Below, in pieces: positions 26,241 through 38,490 of a DNA stretch of 64,000 bases (the stretch's first letter is position 1; each line of letters starts with the position of its first letter). The position numbers and the translations under genes are program-made. The notes under the pieces are model-generated. The model was not told the origin of the DNA and did not search any database. It worked only from the letters and a program-made list of their open reading frames with translations. Source of the DNA: Prunella strophiata (Eukaryota > Chordata > Aves > Passeriformes > Prunellidae); the NCBI GenBank assembly GCA_036583965.1, contig JAZBQD010000030.1, positions 85,812,800 to 85,876,799 on the forward strand, given 5' to 3'.

Positions 26241-27808
26241 TTGAGCCATTGATTTGGACAGTCAGTTTCCACACCCAGTGATGTACACAGAGCTCAATAT
26301 GTTGTACAAAACTTAAGGGTTGTTTGGTTTGTTTTCATGTGCACTAAAGGATCAACATTTCTCACTGTTCAATACAGATAGTTGAAGAATGATTTTTCTG
26401 TCCTATGTAAAGTTTTTACTGTTTCAGCTTTGCATGGAGGTAACTGTGTGACCAGCTGAAATGTTTTTTAAAGTCTATTTACAGCTCTCTTTTCACTGAA
26501 CAAAATGTCTGCAATGTCATGTTTTTATAATCCACTTTTGCTCTTTTTTGATTCCTGTGCTGGTTGACCTGTCTCCATACTGAGTTCTCATCTGTCTAGG
26601 GTGGCTCAGGGGGACCACCCTGCACCAAAAGCCACCCATCCCCAGGCAGGGAATTCCAAGGGTAGGAGCATTAATTGTTTCTTCATGTCCTGGAAGCTTG
26701 TTGCAGTTTTACTGTAGCTACTTTGCAGGTAGCAACTGAGCCATTATGAGCATGATAGAAATTGATGTGTATACTTGGAGGATGACAGACTGTGTCTTAA
26801 AGTAGACCTTTCAATGATGCAGAACACTGGCTCTATGAACACGTGAAGCTCCAATTTATTTACACCTTTGGTTTGTTTATAAAAATCCTTATGCATCCTT
26901 ACAGCAGTACTGCTTTTAGTCTAAATATATAAATTATCTGCTGACTAGCATGCACCCACAGTCACCCACCCCCATCAGCAGGATTCACATTAGTGAATGA
27001 GAAATTTTACAAAATGCATCCCCCAAAGGTTGGCTTCACAATGGGCTCAGTCCTGAGGCTGTGCCATGATGCTTCCTATACAATAATATTCAGTAAAGAG
27101 AAAGAAAAAGGGAAAAAGCTGTCAGTGCCTTGTGGGAGTTTTTCTTCAATTCTTTGCCTGCTGGTGCATTTTGCTTGAACATTGCTGTAGTAAGTTTTAT
27201 CTACATGTTTATCTAGCTGTCTACACCAGAGGATATATTGACCAGGATATTATTCCCAACCTACATCTAGCTTTGTCCCGGCTCTTAAATCTTCATTGTT
27301 ACCTAATCCCTTGACAAGCTCTACAGTTTCAGCTCCTGAGCACCTCAGTTCTACAGTACACATCAGATTTGCATACATCTAAATCACCCCATAGGAAAAT
27401 TCCCTTGGTGCACATTTTCTACTTAAACTGGTGATTAAGTGCCTCTATCTACTACAATTTGAAAAGCATCAGCATGTTTCTGAGTGCATATTTTGGCTGG
27501 GTGAAGAAGTAATTTAGTTTACATGGGAAATACTAAAAAAAAACTACAACAAAAAACCCCACTAAACCCCAAAATGTTATGGTTTTTTTTTTTCCATTTG
27601 AAAGTTCCTTGTGATGATTTTTTTATTCCCTGGAATAAAAGAGTGCAAAGCTATATATTTCAATGACAACAAGACCAATAAAAAAGGATAGACAGGAGAT
27701 GGGTGCTCCTTCTTTTGGGAAAAATAAAGTCCCACACCACAATTAGCAAAAAAATGAAGCAAATATAAGCATTTTTACCAAAAGCTAGACAATTTCTTTC
27801 TCTCTTTC

Positions 27809-27823
27809 TTTTTTTTTTTTTTT
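27809..27823. repeat. T15 run after a C/T-rich tract
   Basis: A TTTCTTTCTCTCTTTC-type pyrimidine stretch leads into 15 consecutive T residues. It is low-complexity DNA. The Lys/Arg-rich frame on the - strand here is an artefact of this tract. Confidence 0.93.
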
Positions 27824-30800
27824 CTCCCTGTAATCTTTTTCTGGTTTTCTTGTCGATAACCAGCACATTCGGTAGGAAATCTGTCTTGTTAAAAATATCT
27901 TCATAGAAAAAAATTTCAGCAGCCCCAGAGTAGATGTACACACATATCCAGAGATATAGTATTAGAAATCCACTTATTTAAAATTATAAGTTTCATAGTT
28001 AAAATTTGTTGAACATTCTGAATGCTAAAACTAAGACTGCACATTTAATCTTAATTTCATTCTGCTATGTATTTGCCTAATAGGGCAGTCCTACATTCAT
28101 GCTCACTCTTTGGCTTCTGTACCCATTTGCTGGAACAAAGTCACAGCAACTGTGGTAGATCCAGACAGGTGAACATTTTCTTTGTATTGAGGAAATCAGA
28201 GAGCCTGTTCAAAGCTGCTCCAGCCCCATAGCATGGACAGTGTGGCTGCACAAATGGGCACCACTGGGGCTCTGCTTTGGCTGATTGGCAGGGCAGCCGA
28301 TGTGAGGATGGCTGTCTTCTGAGATGCAGATATTCATATCTGGCCCAAGGATAAAGACCACCCTAACCACGTGGTTGGTGTGCTTTTAGTACCAGAGTTA
28401 GTACGAGGCATGGCTCTAGGATCAAAGTCCAAACTAATTAATAAATAATCAGGATGCTGCTTTCTGAGACACTTGTGTCTGTGTGGCTGAATTCTCTTTT
28501 CCCTGTCTTGCCCCTACTGTAACCTGGACACTGTCTTTGCTCCAGCCTGTTCCTTGAACAGTACCTGAAAGACTAATAGGGCCATGTGCCCCAACAGGGC
28601 TGAGGAACATATTAGCAGTGAAGCAGCATGGTTGATTCATAGGTCTGGTCCCAGCCACTGATTTGTAGGAGAGAGGCAGCAGCTGTGAATCATGTGGAGT
28701 GATGGGCAGCTTGCTTGCCCTCTGACACAAAGCTGTGACCTGTCTTCCATATTTGACACATTTCCAGGGCTCAGTAGAAAAAAAAGCAGGATAATGACAG
28801 CAAATGCAAATGAAAGCAAGGAATGATTCAGACTCATTTGTCTTGTGTTGACCATCTTTAGGTATGGACCATTTCCAGTCCAGGGAAGTGGAATCAAACT
28901 GACTTCCACTTTCCTCTTTTAGGAACCTGAGGATCCAGTATACTAACCTGATCAGCATGATATTTGATATTGATATATGTAGAAAAAGGTGGATTGTTTT
29001 AGGTTTCAAAACAATTGCAGATTTTTAAGCAATAACTCAGACTCCACTCAGGAGGTGTCAAGCAGCCTGGGCTACTGGCATTTTGTTTGTAGATATCCAT
29101 AAAATATTTTCTATATTCCCCCACATTTTATGCAGCTGTACTTCCTCTTTTTTATCCACCTACCATCCACTTGCTTGTTTTCAGACCTGTTGAGATCAGG
29201 GAGGTTTTTTAACCAAACAGATTAAAAAAATTATGATGTCTCACAGCCATTTAAATTCTTTATATTTTCAGAAATATTGGCAGCTGAGTAAAAGAGCATC
29301 TTTAACCTCCTGTAAGAGTAAGACAGGTAGAGTTCAGCTGATGCATCCCATTTGGCAGCAGCAGCTTGCAGCTGATCAGCAATGATATACTGTCTAACAG
29401 CTTTGCTGTGTCTTGTCTGCTGTTGGAGAGACTGTGAGGGAAAACTGGGTTATTCAAGACAGAGCCTTAAAGAAGCAAAACACACAAATCTACAGGAAAA
29501 TCCACTTCATTAGCCTGACTGGTCTTAACAGCATCTAGTCTAAGCTTTAGAGATGTCTGTCAGAGGTCAACCAGGTTATGTTGGTCATATCAACTTCTGG
29601 TACATTACTTAATTTCATTATGTCAATTAAGCAGCATAAGTGGCTTCCATCTTAGATAATGTATTTTAATATGTATTGCTCAGGAAACACAGAAACACGT
29701 ACCTTTCTTTCCACCAGCTTTAAAGTTCTGTCTTGTTGTGCATGTTTGCAGGGCATGCCTCCAATGCAAGTAAGTGTCATGGTAGCTTCAACTGTTCTGA
29801 AAAGTCCTGTATACAATTGTAAAATTCATTTTTAGACAGAGTGCATACTGAAGCTGTAGAAAGAAGTATACTCTAAATACAAACCACTGCTCAGTCTGAA
29901 TAAAAATTATTTTCACAGGCCACATAGAAAAGAACAAACATTGTGCTTAAAGAATGCAAAACTTCTGAAACACTTAAGGATCTTTTTCATTTTACTCAAA
30001 TCAGCTCTATGCCTGTATATTGTTGAACCACTGTATGCATCAGTCAGAAAAAAATACCTGCTGCATGTTCTCAGTCTCCAACTTTCTCACACAAAATCAA
30101 TTTGTCCAGAAGAAGATTATGTCCTGCTTCTCCAAAAAGGCTATTTTCATGCTAGATTTCCATGTCAAATCTGAAACATTTAAGGTATAGGATTCTTTTA
30201 AAGATGGAAAAACTTTTTTATATGAGGGAAAACTGTATTTCCTCATGTTCAAAGATGGCACAAAACACATATGCTAGAAAGATGTTTTAAATGCCAAACT
30301 GTGCCTACCTGACTCAATTAAAACTGCAGAAAGGGAGACTGCTGTCATTTTCTGATTGACATGGATTAATCTGAATTTCCTCAGGTATGTTAGCCCAGGA
30401 GCAGCTGAGCCTTACCCTGGTGGCTGCAGCTGCAAGTAATTTCTTACCTCACTCAGGTGTTGCTTTTGTCAGAGGAGACAGTATGGGTGTTGCTCCTGTC
30501 AGCATTAAGCCAGAGTTTCTCCTGGAATAATTAGCAAAAGAATTACTGTGAATTAAAACCACCTCATTTGAACACTGAAGGATGTGGATGGGAAAGTAGC
30601 ATAAACCCTGTTTTGACCTCAGAAATGGAAAATTTCAGCCCACACAGAAACACTGTAATGTACTCTAGGGGGGTTGGCTAAAAAGGAACAATTGAATTTA
30701 ATGAAAAAACAAAACTCTGACTATTTAGTTGATTTTTCACTATCTGTTTTTCATTAGGATGAAGCCCATCCCAGACAAGTCAGAGGAGAGCAGCTCTGAG

Positions 30801-32060
30801 CTTGGGAGGTTGCAGAGCATCAGGTCTAGTTAGAAAGAACTCATCTTCCCTGCAGTCCAGCCCATGGCCACAGGGTGCTTGGCTGCTCCAGAGCTTCTGC
30901 TTGTGGGGCTGAATCAATGCTGCTTTCTGGACATGGGGCTGTTCCCACACCAGCTCTGTTGTTTCTGTAAATGAAAACTGGAATTCAAGTAATTTTTAAT
31001 CCCCTAATGCCTCTCAGTGTGACCAGACCAGGCCAAGATCCAAAATAATCATGGTGGAACAGGCACACAAAAGAAAAATCCACAGTTAATAATGGGTTAC
31101 ATTTTGCTGGGTTTATATATGCCTCTACAAAACCTATATAAAATACAAGCTCCAAGCTTGCATTTTGGAGGTGCAGCAGACCTATCACATGTAAGCTCAT
31201 AGCTCTGAGACAGGCCTGTGGTGCTTGATCCTTATCCATTGTAAAATGTCTGGTTTGCTGCCGCTAATGATTTGTGGTCAGGTAGAACACATGTTCCAAT
31301 AACATCTTCTGCTTCTGCTAAAGCATTTATTTATATAATTTCTGGTTTGGCCTTCATTTCTATTTTATATGTTCCAGGCTATTCTCTAACCTTCAGGCAG
31401 GCTCCAGACTCAGATCACCCATGCACATACTAAGAAATGGTGTGTCTGTCAGGGTATTTATAGTCCTGCTCTGAATGAAGTATTTAGGGTTTTGCCTTGG
31501 CTTTACACTCTTACTATTTATTTTACAATCTGTTGTTGTGTCATATCTGTTGTGAACAAAGAGTATCCTTCTGATAATCTATTGATAATAGCTGTGCATT
31601 AATGATAATCAACTAATAGCTGAAATGATGGTTTTTATCTGTAAATATTCATGCATCAGCAAAATAGAAAATAATTTATTAATTGATATGTGAATGTTTC
31701 AAGCAAATGTAAATAATTATACAAGCACAAAACAGCAAAACGGGAGTACTCTGTGGTGCACGTAGAATTTGGATATAACCTGTTTTTTTCACAGATTTAT
31801 ATTTTTAAATAACCAGAATTCTGAGTATGCATGCCCACTAATTTTAACAAATAAGTTGATGAGGATTTCCTCATATACTCTGTGCTGCTTAGTAGCCAGA
31901 AAAGAGCAGGAACAACAGATGCTAACTGCTGAATTTTAGTACTATTCACACAGTCGAATACAGAGGCTTCATACAAAGAAAACAATCAAGAACAATACTT
32001 TGATAAAAATGAAAACTGTCATATTTTGCTTTTCAAATGAGAAGAAAACAGGGCATAATG

Positions 32061-32080
32061 AAAAAAAAAAAAAAAAAAAA
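32061..32080. repeat. A20 homopolymer
   Basis: Twenty consecutive A residues in unique sequence. No upstream retrotransposed body or flanking target-site duplication is apparent. Confidence 0.96.
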
Positions 32081-33134
32081 GGCATGCCACAGAGCTGTGT
32101 TTTATTATCAGGTAATCTAACCCAAAGTACCCTTCATTTTAAGTCACAGCCCAAGTCATTGCTTCAAAAATAAGTGAATTTTTTTCTGTCTGTGGAATGA
32201 AGTATCATGGCTTATTTTGGTACCCTGCAACCTGGAAGTAACTGTTCCAAGAAATTTGTGGGTCAGGTTGAGCTGGGTTATATGTATGGGTTTATTACCC
32301 TTCTCAAAATTAGCTCTGTTAGGCTGGGATCTTCAAAGGCTTTTTGGTTTCCTCTTCAGAATGGAGAGCTGATTTTTACACAAAAACAATTTATATCTTA
32401 ACTACATTTCACAAGTAGGCATGTAAATGAGAGCATGATAGTTTGGAAATGTGTCCTATGTTACATTAGGAATGTGGATAAAATAAGAGGTGTTCTGCAT
32501 GGAGAAAGTGAGTTTTTTCCTGCACTGTTTGTTCAGGATTCACATTAAAACCCAGAAGTCTTGGCAGTCTAAAGTAGAACATGAACATATCCTTACACCG
32601 TCCATAAATAAAAGAAAATGAAACCCATATCAGATGACTTGATTAGAAAATTGGAAGTTATAGAAAAGCTAAAGTGAAAATAGTGAGCAATTGTATCATT
32701 GCCTTCTGGAAACTTGAAATGAGTGAACTCCTCTGAGAAATTAGTAAATTAAATTATCAAGCAGCTAAGTTCTAGTAAAGAAAAAACTCCACTTAAAAAG
32801 TACTTGCTTATAACATATGAAATAAAATATTGTTGTTGCATGTTATTGAAAATTGCAACTGAGAAAATAAAGGGTTAAAAAGACCCAGCATCTCCTTTGT
32901 TAAAAAAAAAAATCTTTTCTGTTCTACTCGGTAGGGATGTTTGTGTTGGGATTGCATGCAATGAATATGCATAATATTTAGCTTTATTCTTGTCATTGTT
33001 TACAGTGTATGTTGCCTCTGTGTTGGCAAACTGTGTTTCCCACTTGGGACAAAGCACAATGGATAGCACAGAAAGAAGGGAGTCAGTTTGGGTTTACCAT
33101 TATGTTTAGATTGGGAAATCCCATGACCCACTGC

Positions 33135-33159
33135 TTTTTTTTTTTTTTTTTTTTTTTTT
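33135..33159. repeat. T25 homopolymer
   Basis: Twenty-five consecutive T residues. The Lys-rich frame on the - strand simply reads through this run. No retrogene body is recognised on either side. Confidence 0.96.
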
Positions 33160-36125
33160 GGTAAACTCTCTGAGTCCTCTACCAAGCAGCAGATTCAAAT
33201 AAACCTGGTAGAGAATTTGAAGGAAATCCTTGGTTCCTTTTTCACCAAGCTAAAATTGCTAGCTGGGTCTAGGGAATTTTATGGGGATTGAAAGGGAACT
33301 TACCTTGGAAGCTTTCCATCTACTTGTGTATCTGCATGTGTACAGATGGTGGGAGCTCAGGAGCTCTCCAAATATTTGCTGGTTCACACGCACTAAGACA
33401 GCTCTGCTGTGACTCAGCCCTCATGAGGCTATAGCTAGAGAGAGCAAGGTTTTCTTGCCCCAAATGCCTACAATTCAGTAGGATGCAAAACAAATCCCCA
33501 GGTGAGCTGGATGATTCAGGTGGGAGAGGAGGTGCTTTGGCACAATAAAGACTTCCAAGTCACCTCTCAGACTGCTGGAACCTCGCTGCAACCTTGCAGG
33601 CTGGTTTATACCTTCACAGGGGCACTGCAACACTGTTCATTGTGCCACTTGTTTCACAACACTGAGTTTAAAAACCACAGCGAGAGAGTCAAACTGTGCC
33701 CCAGAAAACTCCTGCAAGCTAACCAGACAAAATCAACAGAGCTGGGAGTGACAATGAAGCAGTTTACTCCAAAGTCCCATCTGTGCAAAGGCAGAGAGTC
33801 CTTACAGAGTGGCCAAGACAATCCTGCCCCCTTGGTCTCAGTGTGCAAGCACAGTGGCCATGTTTCCAGCACAGTGCAGCAGAACCATGTTATTGTGCTT
33901 CCACTATTTCAGTAGTAATGTTTTGCCTTGCACTCAAAAAAAAGCTGGAAAATTTACAGCCAGGTATTTCTAAGATGGATATGTAAAAACTGAGATTGAA
34001 AGTCTCTTAGTTTTGATTTAAAAAATGCAGCTTTTCAAAGCTTTCAGGAAAGGCAAATTTAGGTTACTGCCTGAGACAGAGGCGCAGTCTGAAGAAACGC
34101 GCCTTTCTTCTGATGGGGTTGTGCTGCAGGATACTGGTGTTCCTTGCAGGTCTCTTGTGCACTTACACACCCACAGCTCCCACAAGCTGGATGTCTGCAA
34201 CCTAAAGCATGGAATGAATTCACTATTCCATTCCCATTTAAAACACGACTTTAATAGATAAGGTTTACTTCTTAAGAAATTCTCCAGATCTCCTACTGGA
34301 AGATGACCTTGTAAAAGCACATGAATGCATTATACAAAAGGGCTGAATTTGTCTCCCTTTTCCTCGCAGAATTCACTGGAAAAAAGCAAACTGCTGTAAT
34401 GAGGGCTCTAAACAACCATTGCTCAAATCTGACTTTAAAATTTGGTTTATTTAGAACATAGAAATACACATGAAATTTAATCAGCATCTCAAGTCACATT
34501 ATGTACTCTCTGCTCGACAGGAACTGAGCACATAAATTAGCTGATCTGGGAGCTAGTCCCAGATCCATCCCTACTTGACTACAGCACCTCTTGCTAGGAA
34601 CTTCCAGCAGGGGAAGCTCTTAGCACATCAGTATCTTCATACTTTAGGCGAGAGCAAAGTTTAGTCAAGATAGAGCTGGGGAAAGGGAGGGGGAGAGAAC
34701 AGAGGAGGAGGAGGGGGGGCAAAGGAATAAAAATTTAATAGTTTCACACACAGTAGTATCTAAAAACTAGAGAGAAAAAAAATTTATCAGGTGCCCTTGT
34801 TGCACCATAGAAGTTTGAATCACGTATAGAAAGGGTATGTAAGAACAGGGAGACTGAGAGTATTTTTGTGTGAAACTTTGTGGCTTACAATACTCCTTCT
34901 GTGAGGGAATGGCGTCCAGTTTGGGACTGACAGGCAGGCTACAATCTTTGTGCCAGCACACTAATCCCTTGTCTGTGGGTTACTGAAAACCTTCTTGCAT
35001 TTTTGTTCCCAGTTCACCTTGCTGAAAAAAAACCCCAATTCCACATATGATAAATCCAGTGTCTGCAGAAAGGCAGTCACCTAATTGCACAGTGAAGCAG
35101 AAGAAAGCCTTGCAAATGGTATACAATTTTCAAAGTGTTCCAAGCCTTAGGCAAAAGCCTTTCAACTATGTCTAAAACTGAATGATAAAATATGTTGTAC
35201 AAATTATCTGTGAACAGGAAACATGTGGTAGTGGCAGGGGACTGAAATGTAACACTTGTAAAGAAATGGGAACTGCCAGTCATTTATACCCTTTTACTTT
35301 TCTCTCAGTCACAAGTTCCATGATATTTTTTTTTCACCATCAGTTGATGTTCAAGTTTATAATAAGACATTTATCAGATCTCACTAGGCCAATTACAGCT
35401 TTGTAGCAAAAACAACAAGAAATAATACCCCTTATGCAACTAAAGGTTTAGTTTTGTCCCTTTCTTCATACTTTTATAGAATTTCTGTTTTATCATTGCA
35501 AGGATGTATGTGGATGGAATTCTGAAAGAGTTTCAGTACTGCAGAAATGCCTGGGATGCCAGTTTTCTGCACATTAGACTAAAGTAATCAAAAGTTGAGA
35601 AAACTTCCTAAAGTCCTGTCTATAAAGCAGTATTAAAAAATAAAGAGAGTGAGAGGATGAAAAGGGAAATGCACAATTACTGTTCAGCAGGAATAAAAAA
35701 AGCCCCACACTGAAACACCTATTCTGAAAGCTCATTTCTGCTTCCTTGCTCCTAAAGTTCCTGCAGTAATGGTGTATCTTATACCTTCTGTTTTTTAAAG
35801 ATGTAATCTTTATCACCAATACCAACTACTGTGCACTGTAGTCCTCATTGATGGAATTTTTTATAGATTACCTCCAGAAGAACACTTCAAGGGTGAGGGG
35901 TGACAAAACAAAAACTTTTACATTTTCCTTCATCTTACAACACAAAAAGCAAACGGTATTACCAAGTCTCAAGAATTTTTTTTTGCATAAGTTAAATATG
36001 AGATTTAAATGTAGTGTTTAAAAATGCCACCTGCAAGCAGCTAGATAAAGACAAAACCACAAAACAACAGAATTTTTATCCATGATATTGTTTTAGATAA
36101 CTGGATATGTTTATGCCTTAGCTTT

Positions 36126-36171
36126 TAGAAATATTAGAAATACATAGAAATATACATAAATACATAGAAAA
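36126..36171. repeat. Degenerate TACATAGAAA-type tandem repeat
   Basis: Several imperfect copies of an ATACATAGAAA-like unit follow each other with indels. It is a minor low-complexity tract of about 45 bp. Confidence 0.7.
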
Positions 36172-36349
36172 GTGTGTGAAAGCCCATTGACAAAGGAAAA
36201 TTCTTAACTGACTTGCTGAAAGACACTCTAACCCTCATTTAAGACTGTATTACTTCTGTGTACTGCTGTCCTAATTAGACCACATTAGGTGTCCTTGGTT
36301 TACTGCAGGGCCAGAGCCATTCATGCCCATTGTGATGACATGGCTGGTG

Positions 36350-36720
36350 TAATTTGGTGAACTGGTGAACATGCAACATTAGTGTCTGTCAAATTGATTT
36401 CCTGCTGATATTTCCCGTTACGTGTATGACACGGGCAACTACTTGAGAAAATAATTAAAATTTTGTTCGTATCTGAGATAAAAAAGTCTTTCTTTCAAGA
36501 TCTGCTAAGAGAAACTTTCAGAGGCAAAAGAATTAAAGGTTTTGCAGCATTCTGAGAGACTAATGAAGAGGTTGTGTGATTTGAAGGTTAGCTCATTGGG
36601 CTGGGACTCATTAACATAACTAGGCAAACAATAAGGTGGGGTTTTTTTTTTGATTCAGTGATCAAACCCGAGCATCGGGAAAAATCTCAAGCAGATCTTT
36701 AAAAACAGTTTTGTAGTTAA
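36350..36720. promoter_or_regulatory. Candidate conserved noncoding element, CpG-retaining
   Basis: Six CpGs fall within about 270 bp (CCCGTT, TACGTG, ACACGGG, GTTCGTA, CCCGAG, ATCGGG) in an AT-rich setting otherwise nearly free of CpG. The block also has ATTAAAATT and CATTAACAT homeodomain-like cores. It contains no long open frame and a single T9 run near 36642. Texture suggests constraint; this is an inference. Confidence 0.35.
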
Positions 36721-37304
36721 AACCAAAACAAAGCAAAAATTTAAACAAAGAAGTGCTTTACTTCAAGATGTCTTTTTAAAAAAATTGGATTCTTTTTCTT
36801 GGAAGACTGGAAATTGAATATTTTAAATAGAGAAGGCTAAAGATTTTATTCTGAACTACTTTATCACTTTTCAAAGAGCTATTCCCTTTAAATGTAACAC
36901 AATTAAACCTTTGCAACCCATTTCCATATCTTCCTGTCCTATTTTCTGGCCATAAATATTTCCTGCTGAGAGTTTGAAACTAGATTTACTCCCTGTAGCT
37001 GTGCCTCTATGGCAAACCAGTAAAACCTCCTCAGCCTTGCTCTCAGGTCCAGGGTGGGATCTGCTAGAGATCACAGTGGCTGCTTCCTATGTTGCATGTC
37101 TGGATTCAGTTTGCATGAAAACCAGGAAAGCATGAAGCAATGATTGAGTCTGTTTGACTTTTGCATTGATCTGGGACAGATCTGGGAAGCATTCCTGGCT
37201 TCCCCACTATCACCATAAGTTTTGAAATATTGGGATTTTTGTTTAGCAGCTTTGTTATTAAGCTAAAAAGTCCCAGTTGCTGAGTTTTGAAATAAATGTC
37301 CGGT

Positions 37305-37430
37305 TCCATTATGAAATAGCTACATGACTTCTGGTCAGTATCTGTGTTTCTGGGCTTAATTTTGCCTATGTGTACAGTGGGAACAATAATAGCTGCTTCC
37401 TTTGAACAGAGCTTTGAAATCTTTAGGAAA
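37305..37430 (+). repeat. MIR-type SINE fragment
   Basis: The best fossil SINE match in the window. AATAGCTACATGACTTCTGG, then TCTGTGTTTCTGGGC, then ACAGTGGGAACAATAATAGC, parallels the MIR order 'agctgtgtgaccttgggcaa ... ctgtgcctcagtttcc ... aaaatggggataataatag'. Three blocks in the right order and roughly right spacing make chance unlikely. It is very diverged and nonfunctional as a mobile element. Confidence 0.68.
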
Positions 37431-37849
37431 AAAGTGCCATATAACTGTATTTGACTGTTCCAAATCATCAGTGCTTTTTCTCTGTCTCCTGTTAGTTCCT
37501 ATTTAACTCTAGCTTTCTTACAAGAACAGAGTAAAATTTCTGCTTTTGAAAACTTTCTACTTCTTCCATTCCATTCCATAGACCTAAGTTCCAAAATTAA
37601 TGGACAAAAATAAAAACCCACTGAAGACTAGAAGATATAAAACTATCACTTTTAGCTTAGAAAATGGGTAAACAGTTGAGTGCTGCAGTCTAGAAGAATA
37701 TTTGGACCTCTGTAGTGATGCTCACCCTGTTCTGGCACTCTTCCCTCTGCCCCTGATACTGACTGCTCCTCTTCTTCATAAAGGTTCAGTGAGGATGCAT
37801 TGACCCACTACATCAGAGACTGGAAACATCATGTAGATGTCCTCAACCA

Positions 37850-37893
37850 AATTTCATTCCCAACTACTCAAATGGGTAGTTGGGAATGAAATT
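37850..37893. repeat. Perfect inverted repeat, 18-bp arms, 8-nt spacer
   Basis: The left arm AATTTCATTCCCAACTAC (37850-37867) is the exact reverse complement of the right arm GTAGTTGGGAATGAAATT (37876-37893), with TCAAATGG between them. Single-stranded DNA or RNA could fold into a strong hairpin. An extra partial copy of the left arm's AATTCCCAAC text follows directly at 37890-37899. Perfect arms in otherwise old sequence point to a recent template-switch event or to selection. Confidence 0.97.
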
Positions 37894-38400
37894 CCCAACT
37901 TTCCATCCAAGGAAATTCTTTCCTGTTATTTCCAGTGTAAGCCACTCTGGCAAAGAGGCAGAATTCCCAGAAGATGCAGGGATTTGGCCTCCTGTTGATG
38001 CTCTGCTGGAGTGCTAGGCCTCTGAAAGCATGCTCCAGGCATCCTTTAAACAATCCATATGCATGGTGATGCTCTTCTGCTCCAGTTGCTCAGTGAGCTC
38101 ACTGGCCTCCCCTTGCATTTCCAAAAATACTTGTCCATTGCTCTTTGCAGGAGCTGCTGTGCATTTGCCACATTGAACTGCATCTTCCTCTGCCAACAAA
38201 GAGCCCAGAGTCCAGCTTTAACCCTACACTGAAATCCCAGGAGCTGAAATACAAATTTGTTCCCCTTCTGGAACAATTCACTTCTGGGAGACATAGCATT
38301 GGATTTGTGGATTCTTGGCTCTGACCTGGTATGGATGTTCTTATATTCCCTCACATCAAGTTTCTGTGTCTTCAGTGGGTTCTCTGGGGAATGGAGACAG
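37876..38400 (-). pseudogene. Possible decayed coding remnant, unidentified, frameshifted
   Basis: Read on the - strand, this stretch gives protein-like text that moves between frames. One frame, within an open frame spanning 38046-38486, includes SPRSELFQKGNKFVFQLLGF. A second takes over near 38199 with EMQGEASELTEQLEQKS, a Leu-Thr-Glu-Gln heptad texture typical of a coiled coil, and ends in a stop near 38014. A third continues with NSASLPEWLTLEITGKNF. Such chaining of plausible segments across frameshifts is what a degraded processed gene copy or exon looks like. I do not recognise the parent protein. No poly(A) tail or target-site duplication was found, so chance remains a real alternative. 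Confidence 0.33.
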
Positions 38401-38490
38401 AGAAAGCAGAACATATTCACTTGGTAGTTTTTATATCTAACTTTATCCCTAAACACACATGAACACATGGAACAACAGGTAGACAAGTCA

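Larger units (their letters stand above)
21561..36349. other. Unique noncoding sequence with simple repeats
   Basis: No gene is recognised. The longest frame (28449-29009, -, 186 codons) resembles no family I know and is overlapped by another frame on the same strand, so it is treated as chance. Simple repeats and a MIR-like scrap inside are listed separately. The patch at 31570-31700 is rich in ATTAAT/GATAAT cores. GC-elevated patches near 25.3-25.57, 30.8-30.96 and 33.5-33.9 kb carry frames of 80-137 codons without recognisable domains. Confidence 0.5.

Noticed and set aside
26598..26621. Hairpin AGGGTGG...CCACCCT as a terminator or regulatory stem
   Set aside because: Arms are only 7 bp with a 10-nt loop, expected by chance many times in 64 kb, and no gene is nearby.
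33502..33915. 137-codon + strand frame as a possible gene
   Set aside because: It is overlapped by frames in another + frame and on the - strand, shows no recognisable domain, and lies in a mildly GC-elevated patch where stops are rarer.
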